NCBI GenBank assembly: GCA_008973525.1
Contig: WACJ01000519.1
Span: 434,001 to 498,000 of the forward strand
Source of the DNA: Stenopsyche tienmushanensis
Taxonomy: Eukaryota; Arthropoda; Insecta; Trichoptera; Stenopsychidae
DNA length: 64,000 bases
Reading direction: 5' to 3'
A model generated the notes under the pieces. It was not told where the DNA came from, ran no database searches, and saw only the letters and a program-made list of their open reading frames with translations. A program made the position numbers and the translations under genes. Positions 45,600 through 58,059 of the stretch are shown here, piece by piece (within the stretch, counting starts at the first letter, position 1; every line of letters begins with the position of its first letter).

Positions 45600-46590
45600 A
45601 ACGTTTCTCCTCTTAGGTATTAACTTAGGCTATATTAGGTGAATACATATCTAAGAATATAATTGAATATTATATTATTACTCGATATATAAATTTGTTC
45701 ATCAATTAAACGAAAATCATCTAAAAATAATAAATTTATTACATTGAGATAAATTTGTATAATTTTACATATTTCATGTCACATTAGATATTTTTAACAT
45801 TTAGATTTTTAAGTCTTACGTCTACAATAATTGTTCCATGGGCAATGTTCCTTCAAAAAAGACCTTGTATATAAATTGTGAGAACAGTTTTCATTCAAAA
45901 GTTCAAAATAATATTGGTTATAATTTATTATAACCATTCCAAATAAGTATTGAATAACGAAGAATATCGATTGATAAAAATAATACCATCGATCTTTGAA
46001 TCTTATATATATTATATATCCAACAGCCTGATAATTTCCTGATGAATACAGCAGGAAACTTACGCTTATTTAGCACATTTAGGGTCTTTTTAATTCCGGT
46101 TGTCAGACGGTTTTAAAAAGACGAACATCAAAAGGCCAGCAGATAAACTATTGGATTTTAAGATAGAAAAGTGTATTTCTATAACAAACTTTTCAATATA
46201 ATTTTATATATAAATATATATATATATATAAAAAATTGTGTATAAATATACGTACAATATTCATATTATAAATTTAAACATATTTCTTTATGGCGCTTCT
46301 TGATAATACACATAATTTGATACCATAAATATACAGTGCATAGAATAATTTCTATTAAAAAAAGTAACAGCCATTTAATTGTAACATTGTATAAAATTTT
46401 AAGCCACATTGAAATGAAATGATTACAATATTCAGCAACATCTAACGTAACTTCACATTGAGAATTAACACTTTTAAATAGTTGTTTAAGAATTATATTA
46501 TCTTCTTTGATATTATCATTTGACGTTAACATATTATTTGATAAATACAAATTAAATTTGTAATGAAACAGTCAATTGAACATTCAGTAT
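45600..46590. other. Unassigned very AT-rich stretch
   Basis: Contains a (ta)n tract near 46211-46232. No gene recognised; the minus-strand frame at 46550-46266 is hydrophobic but without a known motif. Confidence 0.3.
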
Positions 46591-46591
46591 T

Positions 46592-46992
46592 TTAGGGGAA
46601 CCCGAAAATATTTGGCAATTTTGAACTAACGAAGGCAAAATCTGGCATTGTATGCTGCTTTTTTTGATTTGGGCTGGAATGCTATGGAACAAAACCCGAT
46701 AAAATCATCAAAGATGTTTATGGTGAAGTGGTAACAGTGGGTCGAAGCCAATATTGCTTCCAGAAATTAAAATCGGGCAATAGAAGCATAATGGATGTTC
46801 TTTTGAGCATATGGTGGGACATGTGGAGAATAATTCGTTATAAATTAATGATAGCGGGAGAAATCATAGCTGCATAGGTTTACTGTCGACAATTAGAAGC
46901 GATAGAAAAATGTGTTGAATAATGAATTCATTACAAAATTGAGCTCGTACATAAGGTCTCTAAAATTGCCAAATATTTTCAGGTCCACCTAA
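46592..46992 (+). mobile_element. mariner MITE (TTAGG ends)
   Basis: TTAGGGGAACCCGAAAATAT at 46592 is mirrored by ...aatattttcaggtccacctaa to about 46992, TA-flanked. Interior codons resemble the start of an irritans mariner (AAFFDLGWNAMEQNPI-like, frame broken). About 400 bp, internally deleted. Same terminal family as 38696-39992. Confidence 0.75.
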
Positions 46993-47446
46993 TAAGTGAT
47001 TTTCAAAAAATAGAATTTGTTTGCGATCTGTCTTCGTTCATATTATTTCATGAAGGAAGCAGTTAATAAGCCTTATACATTATAAAAGACATCTTCAAAA
47101 CGAAGAAAATATATAATCAAAAGTACCATCGTATATAATCTGAATAGCTCTATAAAAAATAATTTCTTTTCACAGCATGTATAAATTTGTACATTGATTC
47201 AACATTTAGTGTTATAAAAATTCTATTATATTATGATCATATAACATTCAACAATAAAAAAATAACAAAATCTATCATCTTTATTGTAAATTTGTATTTG
47301 AAATGTAAAAAATATTATATCATTATAGATATATTATATCAAAAGCTGTTTAAGTAATTATTCATAATTTCTTAAAACTGAAATCATAAAAAATATCAAA
47401 TTATTCAACATGTCCAATGGCAAAACCTTTTTAAAAATATACATTT

Positions 47447-48787
47447 TCAACATTCCTGTGTGGCTATTTTGTATGGCGGAGGCTTCGTCATATAATTCGG
47501 TGCGCTCGGTTCCTGAACAATGAACCCGACTTCTTCCTGACGACGCCTGTTGTTTAGGGTCTCGTCCTCCCTGAATCGTTGATATAGACTCAAAATGGCA
47601 AACCAAAAGTAAGCGTGAAGAGCTTAAACAGAAAAACAAGAGCAATTATCATCATTTGAATCCGTGTTTGTCGATATATAATCATTTCCAAATTAGTTAC
47701 CTGCTATTGGTATCCCCACGATGAAAATCATAATAGCGAATACACCAATGCCTTTTACGATAGCAAAGATACCTCCGACTATAACTACGATGATCAATAC
47801 AACAATTTTTATTCCGGACGTTATCAGCCATGGCAAAAGCATCAAATGTTGTTTCTATTGCAGAATTAAACGCATTAATTTAATACATTCATTAAATTAA
47901 ATAATTTGATATATATAACGCAATTTTTTACCCTATATGCTCCCCAAAGCAGAGCTATATCTGCTATTATTCCAATAACGAAGCTTCCGATCATAGACGA
48001 AGAAATTGAGGTTGCAGCTGTAAATCGAATCGGTTAATTTGTAAATATTAATCATACTTTTATTAATATGTATTAAATAAGAACAATGACATAATTTAAC
48101 GCGACTGCAAAGTACTCCTAATTTGTAATGCTTGGTAAAAATATGTGTTAAATGTGTCTTTTTATTTATACTTTGCATATATAAAAGTATAAAGCCTATT
48201 TATATTACATTTGGTCATTTATCAATGAGATCTTTAAGGCTGGCGCTGAAAAATTAAATATTTGGTATGCAGTTCAATCAACATATGGAACAAATGAGGA
48301 CCCGTATGGAAATATTCAGACAGTGTATCTGTTTGGTCATAACATGATTAATGGTATTAAATCCTGATTGCACAAGATGTGCGGTAGGCGTTTATATTGC
48401 CATAGGTTTTCATATACACTACTATTGGCATTATGTTTATTATCTTTATCGTATTCAGCTTTTTTAATACTCGTCTGATCCAAATGATATTTAGGCACGG
48501 CTAAAATACAAATAATTTACAAAAAATGTGAATTACCAGTTTCAAATTCTTCTTTGGACACTCCTTCCGGTATACTATTGGCTATTTGGGAATTTGAGAC
48601 TATCAAACTAACGAGGTTAAAGATGTCGCTGACCTGTAAATCAATAATTTGGTTTATTTCAAAAGAACATAAACATCATAAATTCATTTTATAGATACTT
48701 TTCCGATGCTCGTACCAAAGCCAGCCATCCTATAATGATTGCGCCAGTCCGCAAGTTGCAGCAGCAACATTTATTCATCAGCGCCAT
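47447..48787 (-). CDS. Gene D: LAPTM4/DUF4728-like four-helix membrane protein with PPPY tail, 194 aa
   Basis: Minus-strand exons 48787-48716, 48633-48537, 48017-47932, 47854-47701 and 47622-47447 join to 194 residues, GT-AG borders, phases 0,1,0,1. MALMNKCCCCNLRTGAIIIG is the full family N-terminus. Helix 1 crosses exons 1-2 (res. 15-37), helix 2 is exon 3 (res. 62-84), helix 3 about 98-118, helix 4 about 122-150 ending AYFWFAILSLYQ. The cytosolic tail holds PPPY at 184-187; PPxY motifs bind WW domains of Nedd4-type ligases, and LAPTM4/5 proteins use such motifs for Golgi-to-lysosome sorting. The exon 5 acceptor is ttaag, weaker than the others. An acceptor precedes ATG (cag, then 10 bases) exactly as in gene A, and identity with gene A extends through introns and upstream DNA. 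Introns here are short and TE-free. Confidence 0.9.
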
Positions 48788-48799
48788 TTTGAAAGATCT

Positions 48800-50140
48800 G
48801 AAAAAACAAATCAAAACATTAAAATTATCGTCATAATATATACTGTAAATTGTTTACAAGACATTGTATAAAATGCTAACGTCTCATTGTGGATTTTTAA
48901 TTTAAAAATATGTTAATCGATATGAATATGCAACAATATTTATGCGAGTCAACGATCCATAACATTACTGCTTACCAGATCCAAATGTTATGGATGACTA
49001 ACGATAAAACCATTCCTCGTCTTAATTGTTTCATCTATTATGACATGAGATCTGGCCGCAGGAAGGACGTCTTCCCGCAACCAAGGCTATCTGATGACTC
49101 TCATCTTCTGCGCATCACGCAAGAAGCGGTAGATGTCGTTTTTTAGACGCAATGTGTTCGCAGCACCACAGAAGATATCTTTAGATGACTTTAACAATAT
49201 AAATGAAGCTGATGAAGCAAATTTGGTGAAATTTACATCTGGGACTAATTGGAGTTATATTATTAGAGAAGGAAAAAAATACAGGAAAATTTCAAGACGT
49301 CTTGCGAAAATAAAAAGACGGGGTAGATTTTGCAAATAAGTGGCTTCATGTAGACATCAATCAAGGAAAAACAACAAAATTTTATAGAGCATCAAAAGTG
49401 ATGCTCGTGGCTTGAATATCAAAACAAACGTCTGGTCTGAAAACAAAGACAGTTGAGTCTTGAGAACCGACCGGTCGTCTTGGCCGCGGGAAGGCCTGAT
49501 CTTCTACGCGGACCTCTTCTATGAACCGATTGTAAACAAGGAGGCCGTCTGTTTGGAAATGCAAGCACCGATGGCATCAGAAGAAGACGCCACCACGTGT
49601 TTTTCCAACCTAATTGTAAATATACATATCGGATTTACATCATTTCGACGGTTGGAGGATCGCTGCTTTAGTACGTATCAATGCTCTTGGATAAGCGAAA
49701 AGATCCTCGCCGGCTATAAACATTTTTTGCGCTAATCTCACAGGCCAATCATAAAGTTTCTAAATCCATCGATGGCGTCATTCTTGTTTTTAGCATCTCC
49801 ATAAAGATTTCCACTTCATACGACGAACTCTTGCTGATTTTTTAACGGGGAATCCATCGCCCGAATCTGTTGGGGTTTTAAAACCAGGAGGAATAATCCT
49901 CCTGGCAACTGGAATTGATAGTGTTTCTTAATGGTTTATGCGCATTTGGCTTCGAATAATTTATGTACGTGACAAAAGAAGATATTAGATATGTTGTTTT
50001 GAAAAAAAAACCAGATGGTGCTCAAATTACGCAAAGGCGTCACGTACTGTTTTGTTTTTATATCGACAGCCGATTTTGTTTGAATTGAATACTCAATAAA
50101 TTTAAATGCATTCTGCGAGCGAGCATATTTTAGCCCTTAG
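48800..50140 (+). other. Unassigned stretch with short open frames
   Basis: The frame at 49133-49339 (ISLDDFNNINEADEANLVKF, then a Lys/Arg-rich end) and that at 49460-49735 match no family I know. 49408-49450 repeats the LNIKTN.WS motif of 39650-39690. A ggaaggacgtcttcccgcaa motif at 49062 recurs at 54246-54266, so repeat-derived DNA is likely. Confidence 0.3.
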
Positions 50141-50370
50141 ACTGCTAAAGGTACGCATTTATCACCGAAAATACCGCTAAAAGCCCTAAAAGAGGACGTA
50201 GTGGCCACAGGGTCCAACCGGTCCTTTTCTCAGATCGCCGACACGACGAAAGAGCGCCTCGCAATCGGACGCCATGTCCGAATATGTCCACAGAACATGG
50301 TCTGCGTTCATGAATGGATCTCCGCATGGACACTCCGAGATTTTTAAAGCGATCTTTAAATCTCATGAGA
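50140..50370. repeat. Composite repeat copy 5 (block Y)
   Basis: Carries catttatcaccgaaaat, ccaaccggtccttttctcag and cggacgccatgtccgaat, as in copies 1, 3 and 4, without a mariner part. Confidence 0.55.
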
Positions 50371-50547
50371 AACGCTACACGTAGAGCGTTGGAAGAAGAA
50401 GGACGTAGGTTATTCTAAGATTCAAAGGATGCTATCAAGCGGGGTCACCACGAGTCCAAGCTCAGTTTGAAGGGGGCTGCAGCAGATGACGGACTGCAGG
50501 GGCTTCCCCTGCATACTCCCCCGTGGTACTCGTATCGTTTCTGTCAT

Positions 50548-50940
50548 TTGTAGTACCTAGTCACGGAGACGAGTCGCTGTTCGAACAGCCTAAAACCGTT
50601 CTCGACTGTATGCCTAGGCTGTTGAGGATAGTGATGACCATTTGACACAGTCTCCACCCACAACTGTAATCGGCTGTTCCACACACCCCTTTATGGGTGC
50701 GCGCACATGGTGATCTGCGCGCCCAACTCATGTTAGCTGGACTACCCAACGAGACTACTTTCGCGAATCTCTACTCCACATCGTTACCCCAGAGGTTCAA
50801 CCGTTGCCCACGGGTGTAGGGTAGTACCTAGCCACGGAGCCGAGTCTCTGTATGCACTAAACTGTTGAGGATAGTGATGACTCCTTTTGCACATACTCCA
50901 CCGACTTCTGTAATCAGCAGTTCCAGATTGGAAGAGACTA
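50548..50940. repeat. Two diverged direct repeats, 274 bp apart
   Basis: agtacctagtcacggagacg at 50550 and agtacctagccacggagccg at 50822 each start a segment that continues through ctgttgaggatagtgatga to a c-rich stretch and ctgtaatc...gttcca. The intervening DNA is GC-richer than the surroundings. Origin not recognised. Confidence 0.65.
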
Positions 50941-51119
50941 TGTTGATAAAGAAATATATTTTTCCATTTTTTAAAATAGTTTCTTTGTTAGGTCGGGTAC
51001 TTCTGGGACTACCCTCGCGCCGCAATTTCATGTATTGTAGAAGACCATCTATACACAAATACAAGTGATTATGTGTTCGTAAAACTTGGTTGGAAATTTC
51101 ATAGAAACGCGACAAAATA

Positions 51120-52670
51120 ATAAAACAGATCGTAAATCCAATGTTTAAGACGATAATTTGAATAGATAAAAATCTTCTATTGGAAATAGAAGTACTTCAT
51201 TGAAAATAAAGCGCTATGGAGCGCTGCACGCAACATGTGCGGGCATACTCATCACAGCGTTGATGATTGAATACAAATACTTTTGCGTAAATAAATATTC
51301 GAAAATATTTTAAAAACATCACAACATTTATAGAACATCAAAATTATACAGAACTATAAATGAATGTTAATATATACCGTTATCGTGCGTATTTTTTGAG
51401 GTTGTTTCGCCGATCTGTAGGTCAGGTTCACGACAGTTTGATAACCTATCTTTGTGAGCAGACAGTTTTTTTTAGTATGTATTCTATGTTATTTATCATG
51501 AAATATCAGACTGCTCGCAATAAAGCTATAATATTGCACGATTAACACGTCAAACATTCTGCTATTAAAATATTTAATTTTGACGTTTCGAATTCGTCCT
51601 ACAGAGTGACTGTATTGCCAGTATAATAAATTCTACGTTTAAACCGAATTAAAAAAATATCGATTTTAAATTATTACACGTTATGATTTGGCACGCTCGA
51701 TGATTTGCTAACTATATAATTTTCATGAATTAGTTTTGTAATAAAAATAATGAATTTTGTCACAATATTAATATTTTGCAATAATAAAAAAATATAAATG
51801 CGCACCATAAAATGACGCATAAATAATTTTATAATTTAAAAATATTGTCTTTTCATATCGCGCTTCGATATCAACGAAAGTGTACGCTGCGATTAATATA
51901 AACATCATCGATGCAATTTGTCGTCGCATCCGAGCGTCGGCAATGACGATCCGCAATTTCGGGCGTTATGGCCAAATGTTTCAAACGAGCGTCCGTCGTT
52001 TCGAGTCGAGCGTCTGCGTAATGTCTATTTTGATTGATTGTGATTTGCGCCACAACGTAAATCTTAGGATTATTAATATACACGCGATAAGAATAAGCGC
52101 TTATTTATGCGTCGATGAATAAAAAGCGCAACGCGGCACACTTTCGAAGTTCGCTGTTTTATCGACGCGTCGAAGCTAGCCGGCGAATCTCGTCAAGGTT
52201 AATGATGTTGCTTTTTTTTTTAAAGCATCTTTTTAATGACCGTGGAAAATTTCGGCAACATTGCAGATGCCCAAAGGGCGAACGAAATAGTAGGAGCGAT
52301 CGGCTTCTATAAAACAATGGAAGCTGTGCGCAAAACAGACGAAGCGAATGACGCAAATCCATTGTTAAGGGGGGCCATTCGAAAATAACCTTGAGAACTG
52401 CAACAATCGGATGAATAATGTGTGTTAGGAAAGAGACGAGAACGAGGAACCAGTTGACTGCATTTTTTAAATGATGCTTGTTGATCATTTGCTATAAAAA
52501 CTTACACCAGGTTGATTATTTTGATATTTATTCCAAGGGCATTCCTATATATTATTTATATTTACGTCAGTAGATCTAAACATTTTCGCAGATCCGTAAC
52601 GAAGGTTTGAAGCGCCTGCGACAAGTATCTAACTTGTACCTTCCCCCCAGTATTTTAAAATAATGTACGA
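51120..52670. other. Unassigned AT-rich stretch
   Basis: No recognised gene. 51870-52150 is rich in cg dinucleotides compared with its surroundings but its short frames match nothing. Confidence 0.3.
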
Positions 52671-52679
52671 AGATAGACA

Positions 52680-53000
52680 AAAAGAGTACCCAACCTAACG
52701 TATATTTGGACATGAAAAAGCTGTGCGCAAGGTGGTTGCCGCGCTTGCGCACAATGAAACAAAAACAGCGTCGTTTCAAACGAGTGTTTGGCGTTGTTTC
52801 ACAGCAATAAGTGAGAGTTTTTGCATTAATTCATGATTAAACATGGATCCATCACTTCACACCTGAGACAAAGGAATGAGGACCCCCCCCCCCATTAACC
52901 TGAGCTGTTTATTGGTCTCTCTATTCGGGAACATGCCAACCCGCTCAACAAAAGTGCACAGCAAGATGCAAAATCTTAGGATTATCAATTAATCAAAGGA
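52680..53000 (+). pseudogene. Composite repeat copy 7: mariner relic
   Basis: Plus-strand codons read LDMKKLCARWLPRLRTMKQK, then TSLHT and PETKE-like pieces, then a cccgctcaacaaaagtgcac segment. Same mariner as copies 1-3 and 6. No block Y adjacent. Confidence 0.55.
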
Positions 53001-53004
53001 TTAG

Positions 53005-53190
53005 TAAATGTAATCCCGAAAAAAGGGGCAGTAACTGTCTAATCTATGTATACATATATAGAGTACATATATGTTTTTCAAATTGTTATATTAACATTTC
53101 CCTACCGGTGATGTATTTACTACACCTCGACACTAATAATGAGAATATCGATATTAAATATAATAGATACGAAGTTCAGAATTCAGAAAG
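53005..53190. mobile_element. hAT-A fragment with the empty hAT-B target site
   Basis: Aligns with 541-713 plus 2717-2860 of hAT-A: here cagtaactgtctaatctatg (53023-53042) is continuous, whereas at 700-2720 the same sequence is split after gtctaatc by hAT-B with that octamer duplicated. Confidence 0.8.
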
Positions 53191-53456
53191 GAACTGCAAA
53201 AAGCCACATAAAAAATGATTCCACATGCGTTTATGTTGACCATTTATTCGCACAATCGATTGCACAACATTTCAACATAAATGGCATAAGAGGATGTATA
53301 TGAAGATAAGCTATATTGTAAATATAGAAACCAACAACACGTTTATACAATACTAATCAACGTACAAAGTCTAACGATAAAACTCGCTTCAATGCATTAG
53401 GAGAGACACTTTTGCATAAAGCATAATAAAGCAATTGTTCCAGGATGAGATCACTC

Positions 53457-54060
53457 ATATTAGGTCCTCCCGAAAGAAATTCATTATTTTTGCACGCTTA
53501 TATCATGCTGATTGTTCTTGATCAGGGCTGGACGCTTTAAATTGGCCCACAAAAAATTACAGAATACTCCTATAATCAGGACGACCCTCAAATTTTGATA
53601 GCATGCTGCGATCTCTAATTGGATCAGATCCTCGTCAATAGAATTATCATAGAAATGAGTTTAAAAAATTAATGGCTTCCTAAGCAAAACAAACCCCCTT
53701 TCCAACGCCAACATCGACAGGTTTTTATGTAACGACCTGGGTGAAACAAAAACTGCGGAAGTTGATTGCCAACAATTAGTTACGCCCAAACAAAAACTGC
53801 AAGAAAAACGACCAGTTTTTTTCAATGGAAGAGGAGTTATTATGCAGCATGATAACTCATACCCACGTAAAGCCTATCTCAATTGTGGAAAAATAAATCA
53901 ACTAAACTGGGAAGTTTTATCGCATCCTGCACATATCTGCCAGATTTAATAACTAATGTAAAAAATATCCCCAGTAAGATGAAGAGAAGAAATAAAACAG
54001 TTAACCTGGATTAAATGGATACAGAAAGCCCTAAACAGGGAAGAATATAGGTAAAATATT
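53457..54060 (+). pseudogene. mariner relic (irritans-like)
   Basis: Starts ttaggtcctcccgaaagaaa (53458). Plus-strand codons include YVTTWVKQKLRKLIA, then MQHDNSYPRKAYLNC and LNWEVLSHPAHIC, the second and third catalytic regions. Many stops. The right end was not found. Confidence 0.6.
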
Positions 54061-54318
54061 TAAGGAAAATTGGCGCCACATAATGACGAAAAGATAACTA
54101 AACTCAAACTACGCCAACTAATTATTCTGGGTCCGTTTTTCTATCGGGCCGTGATGTTGCTGGACGAATGGATGGGAATAGATGGGAGTCGAATAGAAAG
54201 ACTCTTCTCTAAAAAACTTTTTATTCCACACGACTTGGCTGCAGGAGGGACGACCTTCCGCAGCCAAGGTTAACCGACCACTCTCCTTGACTCCCGCCCC
54301 CTACGTGTCACTTCCAAA

Positions 54319-54357
54319 CTGCGGAGACATTGCATTGCAGGTGCAATGTCTCCGCAG
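54319..54357. repeat. Perfect 16-bp-stem hairpin
   Basis: ctgcggagacattgca (54319-54334) and its exact reverse complement (54342-54357) surround the 7-base loop ttgcagg. Similar in size and perfection to the hairpin at 7749-7797. Confidence 0.9.
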
Positions 54358-54489
54358 GGCCATTTCAGATGGCGCTGTTAAAATAACACATTACACATGA
54401 AGAGAGACGAAAGATTTCGCTGTTAATCTGGAGAATTAAATCCTGCTCAGACTAACATCGCTATTATGTGGGGATGTTAAATCGCTCAC

Positions 54490-55330
54490 GCTTAGTTACC
54501 AAATGTATAAAAATGTCAGAGCCGTAACAAGGGGGTGACCAAGAAAGCGCCCGCCACGGGCGCAACTAGGCTCAACACTGATTGACTGTTCGTTTTTGTA
54601 ATATATACCAAGTTGTCTAATCTTTATTTTCTTCGTTATCGCTTTAACATTGAGACAACGTAGTTGGCATAAGCCTGCAATAAAATAAAAACAACAATAT
54701 TTTCGACCGATTGCAAAATTTAAACAACTCACCACCCAATCAGTTTTTTTCGGACAGTTTCGTTTTATAATGAGAGTTCGTAATCGTTCGTCTTATCGGC
54801 GGTCCGAAAAGCTGACGGATTGGATACACAGATCTTGTGGTCACTCTGTTTTCTTTTTGGGGACTCTTGCGACATTTTATATGATCTTCTTGTTGTGTTG
54901 TCTTACGCACAGCTTTATCATGTCCAAATTCTCACTCAATATGCGATGTACAGCATTTTTTGAAAAGCCTAACATGTTTGATAGCTCGCACACTTACAGT
55001 CGACGGTCATCCAATATCATGTTGTGGATTTTCTCCATCATTTCTAGGGTGGTTGCCTCATTTGGTCGACCACTACGCTGTTCGTCTTGGTAGCTCGTAC
55101 GGTCTCATTTAAACTCTGCCACCCAACATCTTACTGTTATAAACGAAGGAGCAGACTCCCCGAAAGTGGAATCTAGCTTGGATTTGATATTAATTGGACT
55201 AAAACTTGTATCAAATATCAAAAGACTGCGTCTTGAAACTTGAAGCATAAGTTTTATAAGGTAGACACTTTCTATCATGGTATTTTTTTAAAAACAGTAA
55301 CCGCCATCTATACGTTTATTCTGGTCATTT
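54490..55330. repeat. Composite repeat copy 6 (X, Y, mariner; inverted to copy 1)
   Basis: 54500-54740 is block X (gtaacaagggggtga), 54770-54900 block Y (ggtccgaaaagctgacggat), 54900-55110 the antisense mariner relic (agctttatcatgtccaaatt). 55262-55310 (tatttttttaaaaacagtaa) recurs inverted at 63905-63940. Confidence 0.6.
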
Positions 55331-55339
55331 CAACCACAA

Positions 55340-58050
55340 TAGCTACTTATTTGTAAATAATCCACGAAACATCATTTAACCTTTTGAGCAGTACAGTCGC
55401 GTATTTGCGATCGAATTCCAGTGATTCAGAAAGAGCATTCTTAAATGTTGAGCTCTGAACATTTTTAAAAGAAGATCTTTCACTGAATTTCATCTATCTA
55501 TCTAAAAATAACAGATTGTTTAGCGCAAAAATAGAGCGTAGAAAACGCTGTTGAAATAAGATGTGAAAATATTTGGGCAATAAGGAAACGCCCTCGCATT
55601 ATGATAAACAGTGATGACGAAGAAAACTCAGGTAGCATAAATATATGATGCTTTTGATCATCATTCTTTCAATGAGCACATTTTTTTGGGATACAAAATG
55701 AAAGTATGCACTACCATGTATGATAACATCATATTGGCCCAAATCCATCTTCGCACGCAGTATTGTGATTATTATTTCAAAAGCGTCTGGAGAATGTTCC
55801 CAATAATATTTTTATTGTCTCGACGCGAGATAAAAACAGAAGCACGAATAATCTGCTCTATCATCGTATTGGAAAACGGCTGGTCTATTTTGAAGCTCAT
55901 AGTCAAATGGTGTCAGATTTCTGCTCAAAACATCGTCTTTGGGACCATTTTGTGGCGCAGCAGAAATAGCATCGAGACGTGCGGTCATTTAGGATTTACA
56001 TAAAGTAACGGTCAAATTAATCAGTGTGCAGAACCAGAGCCGAATCTCTGACCGTTGATTACCCTAAACAGCTTTCGAGATGGCTGCGAATCGCATGCGA
56101 GTTGATGTCTGACCAAATTTTGCCCGGATGTCCATTTTGGTTTCTGGCTGATTTCCGTCTCTAGCGTCCTTTTACAAAACGTAAATTACGTGATGTGAAA
56201 TCATCCGACAGGTCATCGAATGTTTGGTGTTTATACGTTCTGCATGGCAGGGCTAAAAACCGTTATTTTCCCGGAACTTAAACCGAAATACGATTGTCTG
56301 TTTTGTTTTAAACGTGCATTAGAATCAACCATGCATTTTGAAGAGCTATCGTTGGTTCATTTATTACTCTATACATTACTTTAGAATCAAATCACGTTTA
56401 TAGCGAGCAATCGATACAATTCATGCTTGGAAAAGGCGCTAGTCAATGTATGAATTTCACGTTTATAACGAGCAATTTATATTGAACACAGAAACGAAAT
56501 TCACCATACAGACCAATAATTCAATTAGTTAATATGATATATGAATAAATTTGGAGTGCTTTTCAAGAACTGTGATGATGAGCAATCAAAGTCATATATG
56601 ACTGGAATAAATTAAGCGAGAAGTCGTGCCGTCAGTTGGTGTATTGTTTGCAGGATTTTTTTCTGTAGCATCAGCTGTATGTTATATTTATCTAGCCGAC
56701 GTTCTACAATACATCCTCACTTTCTATACATGTAAATGTGCGCACGCATCCAAATTCTAAATCAATCGCAATCCGACATGTGTCGAATTCAAATGACACA
56801 TCAGCTTATTTCAATGCATCCATTCTGAACTGACATGGCGATACAACGAAATCCAAATGGTTTCAAATTGAAGACATCCGCAATCTCTATAAAGTGACAC
56901 CGTTTATTCTCAATTGCATGTGCAGAATCGCACACGTTTGATATATTGTAATCGAATGCAATGCCGTTCATGTCTGATATCAAATTAAACTTGAGAGATA
57001 TTCAAATAAACCAGCCCGACCGGTATTTTTTAAAATTTGGGACGTGCGAGTGTGTAAAATAGCTTTTGGCTAATTGGCGTCACAGAACCAATTAGGCTAA
57101 AAGATACACACACCAGAACTAAATATTGCACGACCTTGGATATCAATTTCGGCTTTATACCATCCTACGTATTCATGGAAACCATAAAATAAATATCTTC
57201 GGTAGACACTGCTTTGGCTCCAGCGTGGCGTCGAAAATCGTCGGCGTGGCGTCATTCATACAAACCCCGTATTGACCCCCCCGTGGGGTTGCTGGTACGC
57301 ACCATTAAAGCTATAAATGGAAATGTCCACGGGTGTGCAGCTTTCGACTCTTTGAAACGGATAACATCCGCGAAAAATTACAACAAACACGAAGTGAACA
57401 TTATACTGTCGCTTTGTCGTGTCAATCGAGATGCGCGAGCATCAGGGCGTGTTCTAATATCCCGGCCAACGACAACGCATGCCGTCATTTCCGTTTATCT
57501 AAACTCTTTGAACCCAGGCCCAGATGTGCGGCATACACAAGGTCTTCCGACGGGTCTGCTACCACTCGGTCCCGAATCTAATATGGCACGCGGAATTAGT
57601 ACCTAATAAAATTGATTCTTAGCCATATGTGAACAGAACGAAATGTACTCCAGCAAACGCTTAATATGACGAGGCTTTTATGACATGGAACAGGTCGACA
57701 TTAACCACTTAGATGCTATATTTGTATATCCACCACTTATCAACTGTACAAATCCATTTATCTTTCAGGACCGTCGCAGCGTGTATGAAGTTTGTACATG
57801 AATAAATGAACACTGTCGATAGCACACAAAGAACTGGTTTTTTAAAATTTTATTTTGTATATTCGCTAGCTTCGGACAGAAATATAATGAATATTATATG
57901 ATTACGTAAAAAAAATCGTAAGTATAATCGGAGATGTTCATGAAAGCGCGCGTTAAGAGTCATTGCCTGTGTTTTAGGATTTCATACGGGCAACAGCCCC
58001 TTTCCTTTGTATCTCTAGCAGGTAGGCGAAACACTACGAAGGATCATACA
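55340..58050. other. Unassigned stretch
   Basis: No recognised gene. A MITE-like left end (agggctaaaaaccg) is at 56248. 57214-57606 is GC-richer with a 130-codon plus-strand frame without a known domain. Confidence 0.25.
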
Positions 58051-58059
58051 AACCAATAT

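Noticed and set aside
47358..47645. 95-codon minus-strand frame over the last exon of gene D
   Set aside because: It is in a different frame from the spliced product and lacks the YFW motif; the exon 47622-47447 explains the region.
55686..56003. 105-codon plus-strand frame
   Set aside because: No recognised motif; the composition looks like random AT-rich translation.
57214..57606. 130-codon plus-strand frame in GC-richer DNA
   Set aside because: Overlapping frames of similar length, no domain, no promoter or splice context.
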